Below are positions 44,625 through 56,119 of a stretch of DNA of 64,000 bases, piece by piece. Below the pieces are notes generated by a model. The model was not told the DNA's origin. It saw only the letters and a list, made by a program, of their open reading frames with translations, and searched no databases. Both the position numbers and the translations under genes were made by a program. The stretch is taken from the NCBI RefSeq assembly GCF_020379485.1, contig NC_063450.1, positions 45,660,681-45,724,680 of the forward strand. The letters are read 5' to 3'. This DNA is from Brassica napus (Eukaryota; Streptophyta; Magnoliopsida; Brassicales; Brassicaceae). Numbering within the stretch: position 1 is the stretch's first letter; the number at the start of each line of letters is the position of its first letter.

Positions 44625-46993
44625 ACACGGGTCCTATTATACGAGATGAAAACTGTGTGTAGTATATAGTTTTTAGCGAGATGTATATTTAATCAAGATC
44701 AAGATGCGTCTATCAATCTGTAAAACTCAATCTTGAAAGTACAGTTTTGGCAGAGATTGACGATGACCCAGTTCAAGTTTAGAAATTTAAACAAACGTTA
44801 CGATGTATGGAAAAAACATGGTGTCGCTTTACGTCAAATCATTCCTGAATATCATGATGATGTTTCCGTCTCTGGGCTGTAATCAAATCAATGTATCTAT
44901 GTCAGTATAGCTCGAGTAGTGGTCAAAGATTGAATGAGGACTCCAAACAAGTGAACCATATAACTGCTTCTTTCCTTTTTTTTTATACAATAAGGCTATA
45001 TTTTGAAAAGTATTTTTTACTAAGATATTTTGAAAATATATATTTTTAAAATCTTTTTTTGAAAATATTGAACTAATAGTATACGAATTGCCACATGTTG
45101 TAAATTCTATAGTACTAAAATGTCTCGATTTCTAGAATTTGTTTTATCCTACGGTCTGTGTATATTAATGAACATTGTTGTTGCCAGGCGGGTCAGGCGT
45201 GCAGGTATGCGGTTCGTATGAACAAATAAAAACGCAAGTAAGTGGAACTTGTTGGCAGAAACTAAAGGAAGATCAAAACTAAAGCTATGGGTCGACCTAT
45301 CTTTATATCCACTATCTATTTATTTCCATTTTTTTTATCAGTGTTGCTTCTAATTATAAATTGAAGCGACTCAAAGCATTCTTTGGATCCTTTAGCCGAT
45401 CTTTACATTTGGCCTCACCTAATATATTAATTCATGCCCACCAACGGAAATAGTGTATGTTTCTCTTTGTTAATGGTGTGTCTGTTTGATTTGTATATGT
45501 TATGCAATTTAGTTAGTCATCTTCATAAACTTTTAGGTACTTTTATACGACAATCCAATGTGCTATATATAATTAGATTGTAAAAGAATACAGTGTGAAA
45601 AGATATAAACTAAAGAGATAGATGCGAATATATTCGGACAACACTTTTCATGTGTGACAACTTACAATTTCGGTTTTCCTTAAACTTGCTTTTTGGGTAG
45701 TCTAGCTAGTTCAATTCCAATATAGTGTATATGGTTAAATGTGAGAAATCCATCTAAAAATGTATATTTTCCTGTAAACTAAAGCACTATAACGAACATA
45801 TTTTATCAAATTTCTCATAATCAAAATAACAAAAATAAAATTTATTAAAATCTGATTAATGTTTTCCAAACAAGAAATTTTCAAACAAAAATTAAAAAGT
45901 CTATCAACATGTGCCATTATATAAATGGATTATTTTACGTTGAAAGTAGATTATTAAATAATATTAATATATAATCTGAAATATTTTTTGGAAATTATTC
46001 ACTATTAAGAATGCCCTAAAATAAGTAAATGGCCGAAACCTATAAGAATTTCGAAGGGAGATTTTGGGTATAAATCAATTTAAAATAGAACGTATAAGAG
46101 TTTGGACTGTGTTTCAGACAAAGTCCGTAGATATCTCTGCAATACAACTTGTATTATATATAGGGTACATTATTTTATACACACGTGATTCATGGCAGTT
46201 TTTTTTTTGAAACACCGTAGAATCTTTATCGGAGCCATGTGAATAAGCATCATATTACGGTTAAACTAATCATAGCATCATATTTAATTTTATCTGAATA
46301 AGCTCGTTCTTGGTTTCATTCACACGTGGTAATTAGTTTAACCGTATTTATATGAGATCAGATCAATTTGCATGTATCAGAAAACAGTCCTTAAATTAAG
46401 GATCCGAAAAGAATAATAGCAATGCACTTTCTTTATATAATTTGAAATTGAAAGATTCATGATTTGGTGAAAACATAACCAACCAATAATACCAAAAATA
46501 TTGGTTAAAAAAAAGAAGAACAAGCGATACCAATCTAAAGTGGTGAAAGAGCGGTTGTTTTACGGATTCCATACGGCTCACGTGAAAACCTGATTCGTTC
46601 TTACTAGTTCTTACATCACTTTTCATTGTTGCCCGGTCCAATTTTCTTTTTATTTATTTATGTTACTTTTGTTTGTTAATAACAGCTGTAACTCGTTCAA
46701 TTTTTTTTTTTTTCCTTTTCCTGTCAACTCGTTCAAAAATAATATTCTCGAATGCATGAGTATTCTTTATTTTAGTATTTTTTTAACTGGAGCGATCTTG
46801 CACTTCCACTCTTTCAAAAATTTCAGAATTCCATAAACAGAGTCAACAATTTAGTGTTTTTATGTCAAAAAAAATTAGTGTTTTAATATATCGAAATTAA
46901 CAACAAAAGTAATTGGAAAAGTACAAGAAAAAAAAAGGTCAGTTATTTAAAGAAAACAATAATAAAAATTAAAAAAAAGGAGCAAAGAAAGTC
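44625..46993. other. Gene-free AT-rich stretch
   Basis: No gene or element end was recognised. The last few hundred bases should contain the promoter of the gene at 47108. Confidence 0.55.
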
Positions 46994-47000
46994 TATAAAA
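46994..47000 (+). promoter_or_regulatory. Likely TATA box of the DUF4408-like gene
   Basis: TATAAAA lies 108 bp upstream of the ATG, followed by a CT-rich leader (47030-47055) as expected for a plant core promoter. Confidence 0.55.
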
Positions 47001-47107
47001 AGAGACGCTTGGGGAGAGGCTTGGGTCCACTTCCATTCTTCCACTTCCTTCTCTTTAAAAAAAACTTTTACGGAGTCTGAGTCTCGCATTTCTTGATCGA
47101 CAGAGAA

Positions 47108-47863
47108 ATGGATTCCATCGATTTCGACAGCGTGAAAGCAGAGAAAGCCAATGCGCTGCGTCGTTTCCAGAGCATTGGTCTCCTCCTCCGCATAGCGGAG
47201 ATCTGCGCCGCTCTTCTCTTCGTCTGTTGGATATTCACTTCCCTCCCTTTCGCCGGCGAGTTCCTCCGTCGTCTCTCTTCCGTCGTTTCCACTCCTCTCT
47301 TCATGTTCGTCCTTACAAACTCCATCGTCGTCGCTCTTCTCACCACCAAATCCACCGTCTTCTCCGGCGGCGGAGCAGAGGCGGATATCTTCCGCGCGTT
47401 CAGCAGATCCGGAGAGAGTCGCGTCAGTTCTTCCGACGGAGATCTGACGGGAGAGACAATCGTCTTGGACGACAAAGAGATGATCGACACGGAAACCGAT
47501 ATAAATTCGAGTTCAAATTCAAATCCGACGGTGGCGCGTGGTCAACACGTGACAACCGAACCGGAGAAGGACTCGATTACTGTCACTGATGTAACGAACG
47601 ATCATCCTCCTCCACCGACGAAGGTCTATAAAAGAAGCAAAACGGAAATCTCTGCGAAACAGAGTCCAGCGATGGTGACGAAACCTACGCTCCGGCGATC
47701 GGAGACGGAAAAGTGCCGTGAAACCGTCGCGTCGTGCGAAGAAGTGCCGTTTCCGGAGGATAATCTGACAAACGAAGAGTTTCAGAAAACGATCGAAGCG
47801 TTCATCGCGAAACAGTTGATATTTCGTCGCCGAGAATCTCTCGCCGTCGTTATCCATAATTAA
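47108..47863 (+). CDS. DUF4408/DUF761-like membrane protein
   Basis: A single exon of 251 residues. Residues about 24-48 (LLLRIAEICAALLFVCWIF) and 58-80 (SVVSTPLFMFVLTNSIVVAL) form two membrane segments in the pattern of DUF4408. The middle is acidic and Ser/Thr-rich, probably disordered. The C-terminus (NEEFQKTIEAFIAKQLIFRR) matches the DUF761 motif often found with DUF4408. The biochemical role is unknown; some family members respond to stress. The ATG at 47108 follows a TATA box. From memory I cannot place an Arabidopsis chromosome 3 counterpart at this point, although a sister block on chromosome 5 may have one. The GC-rich codons contrast with flanking DNA, which supports a real gene. 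Confidence 0.85.
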   Translation: MDSIDFDSVKAEKANALRRFQSIGLLLRIAEICAALLFVCWIFTSLPFAGEFLRRLSSVVSTPLFMFVLTNSIVVALLTTKSTVFSGGGAEADIFRAFSRSGESRVSSSDGDLTGETIVLDDKEMIDTETDINSSSNSNPTVARGQHVTTEPEKDSITVTDVTNDHPPPPTKVYKRSKTEISAKQSPAMVTKPTLRRSETEKCRETVASCEEVPFPEDNLTNEEFQKTIEAFIAKQLIFRRRESLAVVIHN

Positions 47864-48216
47864 ATCTAAATATATAAGTATATCCCGACATAACTATCTA
47901 TGTTGTATGTTCGAGTTCGAACCAACAAGCAAGCACGGTTTTGTAATAGAACGACAATGAAGAACGATCGTATCGATCTCATTTTGTTTGTGCTCCCTTT
48001 CTTTGTTGGATCAAACACGTATGGTTTGTTTCTGTAATGTTTGGATCAAATTTGTTGAACGATTCAGGATTAATATGAACAGTGCTTATCTGTGTTTCTG
48101 TATGTTGATTTTTTTTTTCTGTTGGTCTAGTGAGTGTCACTTCCTGAACTGATAATAATAGAAACTTGAAGTAGAAGCCATGTTTCGTGAAATCATGGTA
48201 TATTACCAAATTACTT

Positions 48217-49393
48217 TTGGTTTTAGTGTATTTCAAGAGAAGAGACTGTCGTGTGAAGTTATTAAGCATTTTAGTTGAGTTACTTGAGTACATACAATCA
48301 AAGACAAAAGCAATCACAACTCTTCACACGACAATGTCAGAAACGCGATCTTGTTTATCCTCATCATAAAGCCTTACTTTTAAATCAGTATGTATTATCT
48401 ATTAAAACAATTTAAATAGATGTAATCTGCAAAAGCATGGAAAATCTATTCAAGCTATGTATTCAAGAAATAAATTATTAGTCTCTGGAAGGACTATGTA
48501 CATGCAGGGGTGGATGTAGATTGGTCGTGGGATCATGTGTCCTCTGCTAAATTTAGATTTTTTAAGTTATCAGGGTTATGTCAAAGTTGTCAAAACTGTC
48601 ACATGTTCGAATCCTCAAATGATAGGATAATCTGAGACTTCTCCTTTCAAATTGATATTAGTTCGAACTTTACGGAAATGCTCTCGATTAACTCAAAATT
48701 CATTATAACGCTTTCGACTATAACGATTTCTAGATCCGCTCAGGTGTACATGTTATCGTTCTGAAAGGTACACCTGTAATCTTTGGGAAATTATTTAGGT
48801 TCAAGTACGATACAGTCTAATGTACATCTCTTTTTTTTTTGAAAATAGTCTAATGTACATCTTGTATTGATTAATTATTGAAGGTGATGTGGTGTATGTA
48901 TCTTGATACAAAACTAATATCAAAGCAAGACATCTTAATTAAAGACAAAATTTGAATTGCTTTTTAAGTGCAATCCAAAAAGAGACCATCGTCTTTTGAA
49001 ATTAGTTAGCATTTTGGTTGAGTACATAATGCCTACTCACAATGAAAGACAAAAGCAATCACAACTCACACGACAATGTCAGAAACGCGATCTTGTTTGT
49101 CCGCATCAATTATCATCATAAAAAATAGTTTTAATTATTGTATCATATATAGAAACAAAATGAATATAAATCTAATCTCTGAAAAATCATTGAAAATCTA
49201 TTCACGCTATATGTTTTCAAGAAAATAAATTATTATCCTGTGGAAGGACTACCCGTTATATATCGTTCTGAAAGGTATAGTTGTAATATTTAGAAGATTA
49301 TTATTTATATACGATACAATTTAATGTACATCTTGTACTGATTAATCTTTGAAAGTGATGTAGTTTATGTATCTGGATACAAACCAATATATA
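48217..49393. repeat. Local direct duplication downstream of the DUF4408-like gene
   Basis: 48217-48920 and 48960-49393 share ordered blocks: ACAATGTCAGAAACGCGATC, GAAAATCTATTCA, TCGTTCTGAAAGGTA, TAATGTACATCT. Copy 1 is longer mainly because it contains a 240-bp hAT-like insertion. Non-coding. Confidence 0.75.
48505..48744. mobile_element. hAT-like MITE (240 bp)
   Basis: A perfect 8-bp duplication TGTACATG lies at 48497-48504 and 48745-48752. The left end CAGGGGTGGATGTAGA and the degraded inverted right end (CCTGAGCGGATCTAGA) fit the CAGGGGCGGATC-type hAT ends common in plants. Duplicate copy 2 at about 49250 lacks it. Confidence 0.75.
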
Positions 49394-50841
49394 GTCTTAT
49401 ATCTAGAGTGAGAATTATTTGATGAATTAATTTGTAGGCTGGCATCAAACAGCTATTTGGTAAACATTTGTGAAAAATCATTTTTTGTGTGATAAAAACG
49501 ATATGCAAATTGGGCACGGTGTAAATATTTTGAAAAGGAACATATTTCATTTTTATAAGTTTTTCATGGAAATGATCGATGGTCACATAAGTCGTTCAAT
49601 AATCTATATAATACATTCAAAGTTGAAAGTGAAGTAATTTCTGTAGCCGTAGAGTGTCTGGTGGGTACGTCTTAGCACTAATCATAGTGCAATAATATTG
49701 AATTGCAAAAGTATTCTGAAAATGCACTTTTATGCAGACACGAGGATAAATTAAGATGAGAAGTGACTTTCTTTTTCACCAAGACCCGTAATCTCTGCTG
49801 ATAATTTTTTTTAACTCGAAATATTATTAAATGTTTCGTAATAAGATACATCATGGATTATAAAAGTTGACAGAAAATAGAGATATATCTGAAAGCAATA
49901 ACCCAAAAAAAGAAACAAAAGTTAACAATAAAATAGGATAATACGAGAAATAAACTTCTTTTCACCTTTTCATTATTTTTTCAGAATTTTAATGATATAA
50001 TTGTATAAATTATAGATTGTCGCTTAATTTGTTTTAGGATCATTATCTGAGATGATTAGCAACAATATGATTGTCTACACCACGTCACCACGAACGGCTA
50101 TTGGCCTATTGTTATTGTGGTTGGATCTGTCTTCTTTTTCCTTCGAGGTTATATACATAACCAGTAGTATATAGCACATGTTCATTTAAAGCAAAACTGG
50201 CATGCATTACGTTGACATAGTGAAAAATAAAGATTACATTTACGAATATTTGCATGAGTAACTACACTTTCACTGTTCCAAATAATCTCCTTCCTTATTT
50301 AATGTACTTTCACCGCAGGCTCATATAGCTCGGGGAGCCGATGAACGAAAACACATTCATCTTTTCTTTATTATTTCATTTAAGTAATTACAAAAAGGAG
50401 CTACGACATGCATTATTATGCGTATCATGGATGCATGAACGAAAACAGAAAAGCTAAGGATGTTGACGTAAATCAATATATAGTATTTTTGGGTCCAAGC
50501 CTATGAGCTGTAGATATCTGCCCCACAATTATATCAGCGGTCGACCAAAAGAAAAAAAATCTCTAAATGGCAATCCCCATATCAAATTACATTAAGGGTG
50601 TATTCGCCTGGATCCTATGCGTCACTAGTCACACTAACAGTGTATCACTGTAAATATTTTGATTTATTTTAAATTATAGAAGTATATAGAATGATATAAA
50701 AGATCCAAAATAATATTAATAAATATTGTAAATTTATCATACAGAAATATTTACATATATTTTTGATTTTTTTAGTTTAGGAAATCCCTTTGATAAAATA
50801 CTATACGTGTTTGATTCAAACATTTTGTTTTTATATCATGT
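49394..50841. other. Gene-free AT-rich stretch
   Basis: No gene, RNA or convincing element ends were seen. Confidence 0.5.
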
Positions 50842-50848
50842 GGAACTG

Positions 50849-51554
50849 TAAGCCTGAGCATTTTACATGGATCCGAAAATCCGAACTGAACCGATCTGAA
50901 AATATCCGACCCGAAATCGAACCGAAAATTTACAAATACCTATTGGACCCAACATTCTTCTACCCGAAAGAACCGGAACCGAAAAGAACCGACTCAAATA
51001 GAGCCGGATCCAAAAAGAACTAACCCGAATAGACCCGACCCAATAAGAACTGATTAATACCCAACTTAAAAACATGAATATCCAAAAAACTATGATTTTT
51101 GTGTTCTATTTTCTATATTTTATTTTATAATTTAGTTAAAATGTATTTTTGTTATTATTTTTGTAGCATTTTGAAGTAATATGAAGCTTTAAATATAAAA
51201 GTTAAAGTTAAAAAATGTTTTATTTAAATTATTAATAGTTTATTTTAAGTTATTTTGTAAAACTGTAGATATATATGACATATTTTGGGGGTTTGGGTAT
51301 TTTGTGTACTTTTTAGATCATAAATACCCGATCCCGATCCGGATCCAACCGGACCTGATATCGATCTAGAAATTACGGATATTTTATAGATATTTTAATT
51401 ATAAACTCGAACCGACCCGGATCCGAGAAGAACCGACCCGAACAAAAAATTCACAAATACCTTTCGGATCTAAATGTCTAGGACCCGAAAAATTCGGATC
51501 CAAAGACCCGGATTCGGCAAGAACCCGACTCGAAGATCCGTACGCCGAGGCCTA
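50849..51554. mobile_element. hAT-like element (about 706 bp)
   Basis: Ends TAAGCCTGAGC and, inverted, TAGGCCTCGGC are related to the element at 29018. A shared 7-bp flank GGAACTG (50842-50848 and 51555-51561) is probably an 8-bp duplication that has lost a base. Subterminal arrays consist of ACCCGA/GATCCGA motifs. Non-coding. Confidence 0.75.
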
Positions 51555-52014
51555 GGAACTGATTTGAAAGTAATATACAAGTTATCACACTTAAAGTTAT
51601 TATTGTATTTGATCATATGGTGGAAACAACATGGTGTTCGGTAGAGTGGTTAAACTCTTATATCAACTAATAGAAATGTAATAGGTTATGCATGTATGTA
51701 TTCGACCTTTTCTAATCTTTTCTCCAATACTTCTTTTGAGAGAAAAATTACCCACACGTCAAGACAGTCTTTGTTTACTATTTTTCTCATCTTCCTTTGA
51801 CGCACGTTATGTTCTCTCGTCGATAAATCCGAAAAGCCTCATGACCAAGTCACTGGACCCCTTCTAAAACTCAACTTTCCTTCTTCTTTTTTCATTATTC
51901 TATCAAAAAGAAACATCAATGTTGTTGCAACGGGAGGATCCTCGCTTATTCCTTGCGTCCACCAATAATAAAACTCTTGAGTTTTTAGGTTGAACACAAA
52001 CTCTAACAAAGAAA

Positions 52015-53526
52015 ATGAGTTCCTCTGACTCTTCTTCCGCGGAATCTCGTCTAGCCACGGCTAAGACGGTTCTCACAACCGCAGCCTCGGTGGCTGCAAC
52101 CGCAATGCTAGCTAAATCACTAGTCCAAGATTATTTGCCTGACGAGGTGCACCAATACATCTCCTATGGCTTCCGCATCTTCTTTGGCTACTTCTCATCT
52201 CAAATGACAATAATCATCGAAGAGTTCGAAGGGTTTGTCCACAACGAAGTCTTCGAGGCCGCGGAGGCCTATCTAGCCACCAAGATCTCTCCTTCTAACA
52301 AAAGAATCAAAGTCAGCAAACACGAAAAAGAAAACAACTACAACGTCACCGTGGAACGTGACGAGGAAGTTATAGATACCTTCAACGGCGTCAAGTTCAG
52401 ATGGGTCCTCCATTGCCACCAGGTTGAGTCCAAGAACTTCCACAACCCGCGGGATCTAAACTCTACACTCAAATCCGAAGTACGATCATTCGAGCTCAGC
52501 TTCCACAAGAAGTTCAAGAACATGGCTCTTGAGTCTTACTTACCATTCATGGTCAAAAGAGCTACGCTGGTGAAGCAAGAGAAGAAAACTCTCAAGATCT
52601 TCACTCTTGACCCAGAGAACATGTATGGGACTTACTCAGACGCTTGGACCTCTGTGATTCTTAACCACCCTTCGACGTTCAAAACGCTAGCAATGGATTC
52701 AGATGCCAAGAGAAACGTGATGGAAGATCTCGACCAGTTTGTGCAGCGAAGGGAGTTCTATAAGAGAGTTGGTAAAGCTTGGAAGAGAGGTTACTTGTTA
52801 TACGGTCCACCAGGTACAGGGAAGTCAAGTTTGATAGCAGCAATGGCTAATCATCTCAACTTTGATATATATGACTTAGAGTTGAGTGCAGTGAACAACA
52901 ACTCTGAGCTCCGGAGATTGCTGATTGCTACTGCTAACCGCTCTATTCTTGTTGTGGAAGATATCGATTGTTCGATCGAGTTGAAAGATAGAACAACTGA
53001 TGAAGCTACTCGAGAATCAGACGACGGTAATGACACACGTTACAAAAAAGTGACGCTCTCTGGACTGCTAAATTTCATAGATGGTCTTTGGTCAAGTTGT
53101 GGCGACGAAAGGATAATAGTATTCACAACGAACTACAAAGAGAAGCTAGATGCAGCGTTGTTGAGGCCAGGACGCATGGACATGCACATTCACATGTCGT
53201 ATTGCACGCCGAGTACTTTCAAAGCTCTTGTTTTAAACTATTTAGAGATCAGTGAGCATAAGCTTTTCAGGAAGATCGAGGAAGGTATTGAGGCAACACA
53301 AGTTAGTCCAGCAGAGATAGCAGAACAACTCATGAGGAATGACATTGTTGATAAGATTCTTGAGGGTTTGATTGAGTTCTTGAAAGTCAAAAAGATCGAA
53401 AATGAAGAAGATGAGGCTAAGAAGGAAGAGCAAGAATTGGAGAACAAAGGCAAGACCACTCAAAACAAAGAATTGGAGGTCAAGAAAAACGTAGAGGTTG
53501 ATGACCAGCTTATTAGAAGCGAGTAA
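52015..53526 (+). CDS. BCS1: BCS1-type AAA-ATPase (OM66/AtBCS1-like)
   Basis: A single exon of 503 residues. An N-terminal membrane segment and the BCS1_N region (VLTTAASVAATAMLAKSLV, then FEAAEAYLATKIS) precede an AAA domain with Walker A GPPGTGKS (residues 264-271), Walker B ILVVEDID (311-318) and the ALLRPGRMDMHI segment. The C-terminus is a Lys/Glu-rich tail. From memory it matches At3g50930, a salicylate- and stress-induced protein of the mitochondrial outer membrane (OM66), more closely than its neighbour At3g50940. The tail ends at DDQLIRSE, which seems shorter than in Arabidopsis, where a similar segment repeats. No second BCS1 copy and no NLR gene follow here. 51562-52014 upstream holds a CT-rich leader but no site I can support. 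Confidence 0.92.
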   Translation: MSSSDSSSAESRLATAKTVLTTAASVAATAMLAKSLVQDYLPDEVHQYISYGFRIFFGYFSSQMTIIIEEFEGFVHNEVFEAAEAYLATKISPSNKRIKVSKHEKENNYNVTVERDEEVIDTFNGVKFRWVLHCHQVESKNFHNPRDLNSTLKSEVRSFELSFHKKFKNMALESYLPFMVKRATLVKQEKKTLKIFTLDPENMYGTYSDAWTSVILNHPSTFKTLAMDSDAKRNVMEDLDQFVQRREFYKRVGKAWKRGYLLYGPPGTGKSSLIAAMANHLNFDIYDLELSAVNNNSELRRLLIATANRSILVVEDIDCSIELKDRTTDEATRESDDGNDTRYKKVTLSGLLNFIDGLWSSCGDERIIVFTTNYKEKLDAALLRPGRMDMHIHMSYCTPSTFKALVLNYLEISEHKLFRKIEEGIEATQVSPAEIAEQLMRNDIVDKILEGLIEFLKVKKIENEEDEAKKEEQELENKGKTTQNKELEVKKNVEVDDQLIRSE

Positions 53527-54017
53527 AATTAACTTCTGAAATTAGAAGATGATTAAATAAATGATGATATAACATATCAAATTTGATCGTGTATTTTGAG
53601 ATGATATAACATATAAAATTTGTAAGCGAAGTCATGGATCTAGATAGAACACTGCTTACAGAACAAAAGCTCCATAGCACATGATGACCTTGATTGGTAA
53701 CCTGCTGAATGGCGGGCAGAATAGCATAAAAAAATGCGATTCCACAAGAATTTTACCAATAAGATGAATGTGGACGAAAACACTACCACACAGGACCTGA
53801 TTTATGGCAACGTTTTGAAGCGAACAGTTCAAATTTTTATGTATCAGCAACAATAAACATGGTGTATTACATATAGCAGCTTACAAAGTCATGTAGCATT
53901 TGACAGTTTGGATATTATATCGAAATTTCATTTCCTAATAACATATAAGAAAAGAGCAAAAAGGGCAAAAACAGAGACAAACAGCAATGCGAATCTGTGA
54001 TGTAAGCTTGGTTGATC
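53527..54017. other. Short intergenic stretch
   Basis: This is the 3' flank shared by the converging BCS1 and PLP3A genes. A 65-codon minus frame (53656-53853) has no known motif. Confidence 0.5.
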
Positions 54018-55532
54018 TCAGTCAGAGTCAGAGTCCAGATTCTCTGAAGACCTAACCGAACGCCTTACGCTCTCTTGGTATTCAGCATCTTCATCATCTT
54101 CCTCTTTCTTCTTCTTGCTAAGCATTCCTGTTTAAATAATTTTCCACATTTTGAAAAAAAACAATACCCTTATTTGAACTGTATTTACTAAAAAGATGGA
54201 TCCACACCTTTTTTAATCAGAACATTCTCTAGCTTAGTCGTGGTGAAATCATCCTTTGTGCCTAGATCCTGGAACCCAACTAGCCTATCTATGGCGACTC
54301 CCTTGCTGAGTAGAATGATAAAAAAAAAAAGAAAAAGCCGTATTATATCAAGTATAAAGCCTAGCAACAAACCATGTAATGTAAGAATGAATAGAAAGAG
54401 ATGAAACCTGAAAAGCAAAACGCAAGGCAAGGTCTTTATTGCTAGCTTGGTGACAAAGAAAGGAGCATTCTGCATTCATATCATCAGCTAAGCATTAGAT
54501 TCACAACCCTTTTATCTATCTTTCAGTCAAGTGGTTGACTGACCTCTGCATCCACTCTAATGAACTTAGTATCCACATGTCTAGGCGCAAGAGACTTCAG
54601 ATGCTTGTCCATAATCCTATATATACAGGTTTTATATGAGCTTAAACATAACAGAAGACAAAAACAAAAAAGAAGTAAGAAGCTTTCTTACTTGCAGCGG
54701 TAAAACTCCTTGTGGTAGAAATGACAAATAACTTTCTGACTCCTGGTGACTTCTCCCAAGAAATCACCCTCGCTTACCTCTCGATATTCACCGTGTCCCT
54801 GTCTTTTGAACGCTTCTCTCTTCTCAACCTCTCTCTGTTTCATATAAAAATCTTGGAGGTTTAGCTCAATACCAATACAAGCAATAACTAAATAGGCGAA
54901 AAGTGATCTCACCTTGAGTGCAGCAATCCTATCAGCGTGCAACTTTTCTAGCTCTGGATCCTACAGAACATGAGAGTCTACAGTAAGAGACAGAAACTTC
55001 AAAATACTCAAAATAGCAAAGAAACAATTGCACTTACATCCATAAGTTCATCAAGATCAACCTCCTCATTCACAGGGTTTGATGATTGTGCCTTCTCATT
55101 TGCAAGAACTTCCTGCACACAAAGCCGTATAATGAACAATTTCATCATAAACATACAAATAATCACATGTTACTCTATAAAAAAAAAAAAAAAGAGTGCC
55201 AAAAAACAGAAACTCATGAAGTTTACAGACACAACAAAAATAAAACACAGATGAATCCATTTCGTAAACACAGATCACAACCACTTGTCTGAATATAAAT
55301 ATCCATTAAAAAAAAAAGCCACCAAGATCATATGCTAAAAAAACACGAAAACGGAGACTTCAAACTCGTACAATTTTCTAGAAACCTTGAGAAAAAGGCA
55401 TCATCGCATTTGATGGATTAAATACTCAAATATAGAAATGGATTTAACCTTTTTGTAGTCTCTAGCAGCTGCAGCCAATACATTTCCGAAAGCCAGATTC
55501 GAGAGTGTCGACTTGACTGCATCCGGATCCAT
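54018..55532 (-). CDS. PLP3A: Phosducin-like protein 3 (PLP3A)
   Basis: Eight exons on the minus strand: 55449-55532, 55038-55112, 54913-54960, 54692-54834, 54544-54616, 54408-54469, 54208-54305 and 54018-54127. These total 693 bases and 230 residues, and all phases close. Residues about 75-190 form a thioredoxin-like fold without a CxxC pair (EVTRSQKVICHFYHKEFYRC, RHVDTKFIRVDAENAPFF, LAIKTLPCVLLF), as in phosducin-like/TXNDC9 proteins. An N-terminal helix and an acidic C-terminus (SENLDSDSD) fit the family. In plants PLP3 binds beta-tubulin and G-beta-gamma and is needed for microtubule assembly (family knowledge). It sits where At3g50960 lies in Arabidopsis. Confidence 0.95.
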
Positions 55533-55700
55533 CTTCCGAGCCCAAACACCAAAAGCTTCAATTTCAAATCTGGAGCGGAAAAAAATAACAAAAATAATCC
55601 CAAAATCAAAAGATGAACATCAAAGGTGGAAAACACAGCTGAAACGACGGCGTTTACGAAAGTAAAATATGCATTAGGGCTGCCGTTTCAAGCCCTTCAT

Positions 55701-55717
55701 AGGCCCATACGGCCCAA
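55701..55717 (-). promoter_or_regulatory. Paired site II (TGGGCY) motifs upstream of PLP3A
   Basis: On the minus strand two TGGGCC cores (TTTGGGCCGTATGGGCC) lie about 170 bp upstream of the PLP3A ATG. Such TCP-bound elements are typical of housekeeping and growth-linked plant genes. Confidence 0.5.
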
Positions 55718-56119
55718 ATAAGTTATTTACGTTTTTATTATTATTATACCTTGATCAGCAACCAAGCACAGACTTTCTTTATTACAGGCTGAGAATAGAA
55801 AGATGGATGAATTTTTTTGCTATCAACGAAAAAGAGACGAGGCTTCTATATAGGTCACATGTGTCAGCTCGCTAGATAGTTGTCATGATTCACAAGAGAC
55901 ATATCTACCATAAAACAGAAGAGATGGTATAGAAACTTATGTAACAAGAAACACATGGATGGTATAAAAGATTAGGAAACTGTCTTTCTTACTTTATTAA
56001 CCATTATTTTGCCAAGAATATCACACTAGGCTTTCATTATTGGGTACACATTAGTAGTTTAATCGAATACTAGCATCATAGTTTCTTCTTTATAAGGCCA
56101 TAAAAACGGCATGATGTTT

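Noticed and set aside
47068..47857. Frames of 112-140 codons antisense or shifted to the DUF4408-like gene
   Set aside because: Shadow frames caused by GC-rich codon use in the true gene. Arg/Ser-rich composition with no motif.
48595..48620. B-box-like GTTCGAATCC suggesting another SINE or tRNA
   Set aside because: No A box at a suitable distance and no cloverleaf. It lies inside a hAT-like MITE.
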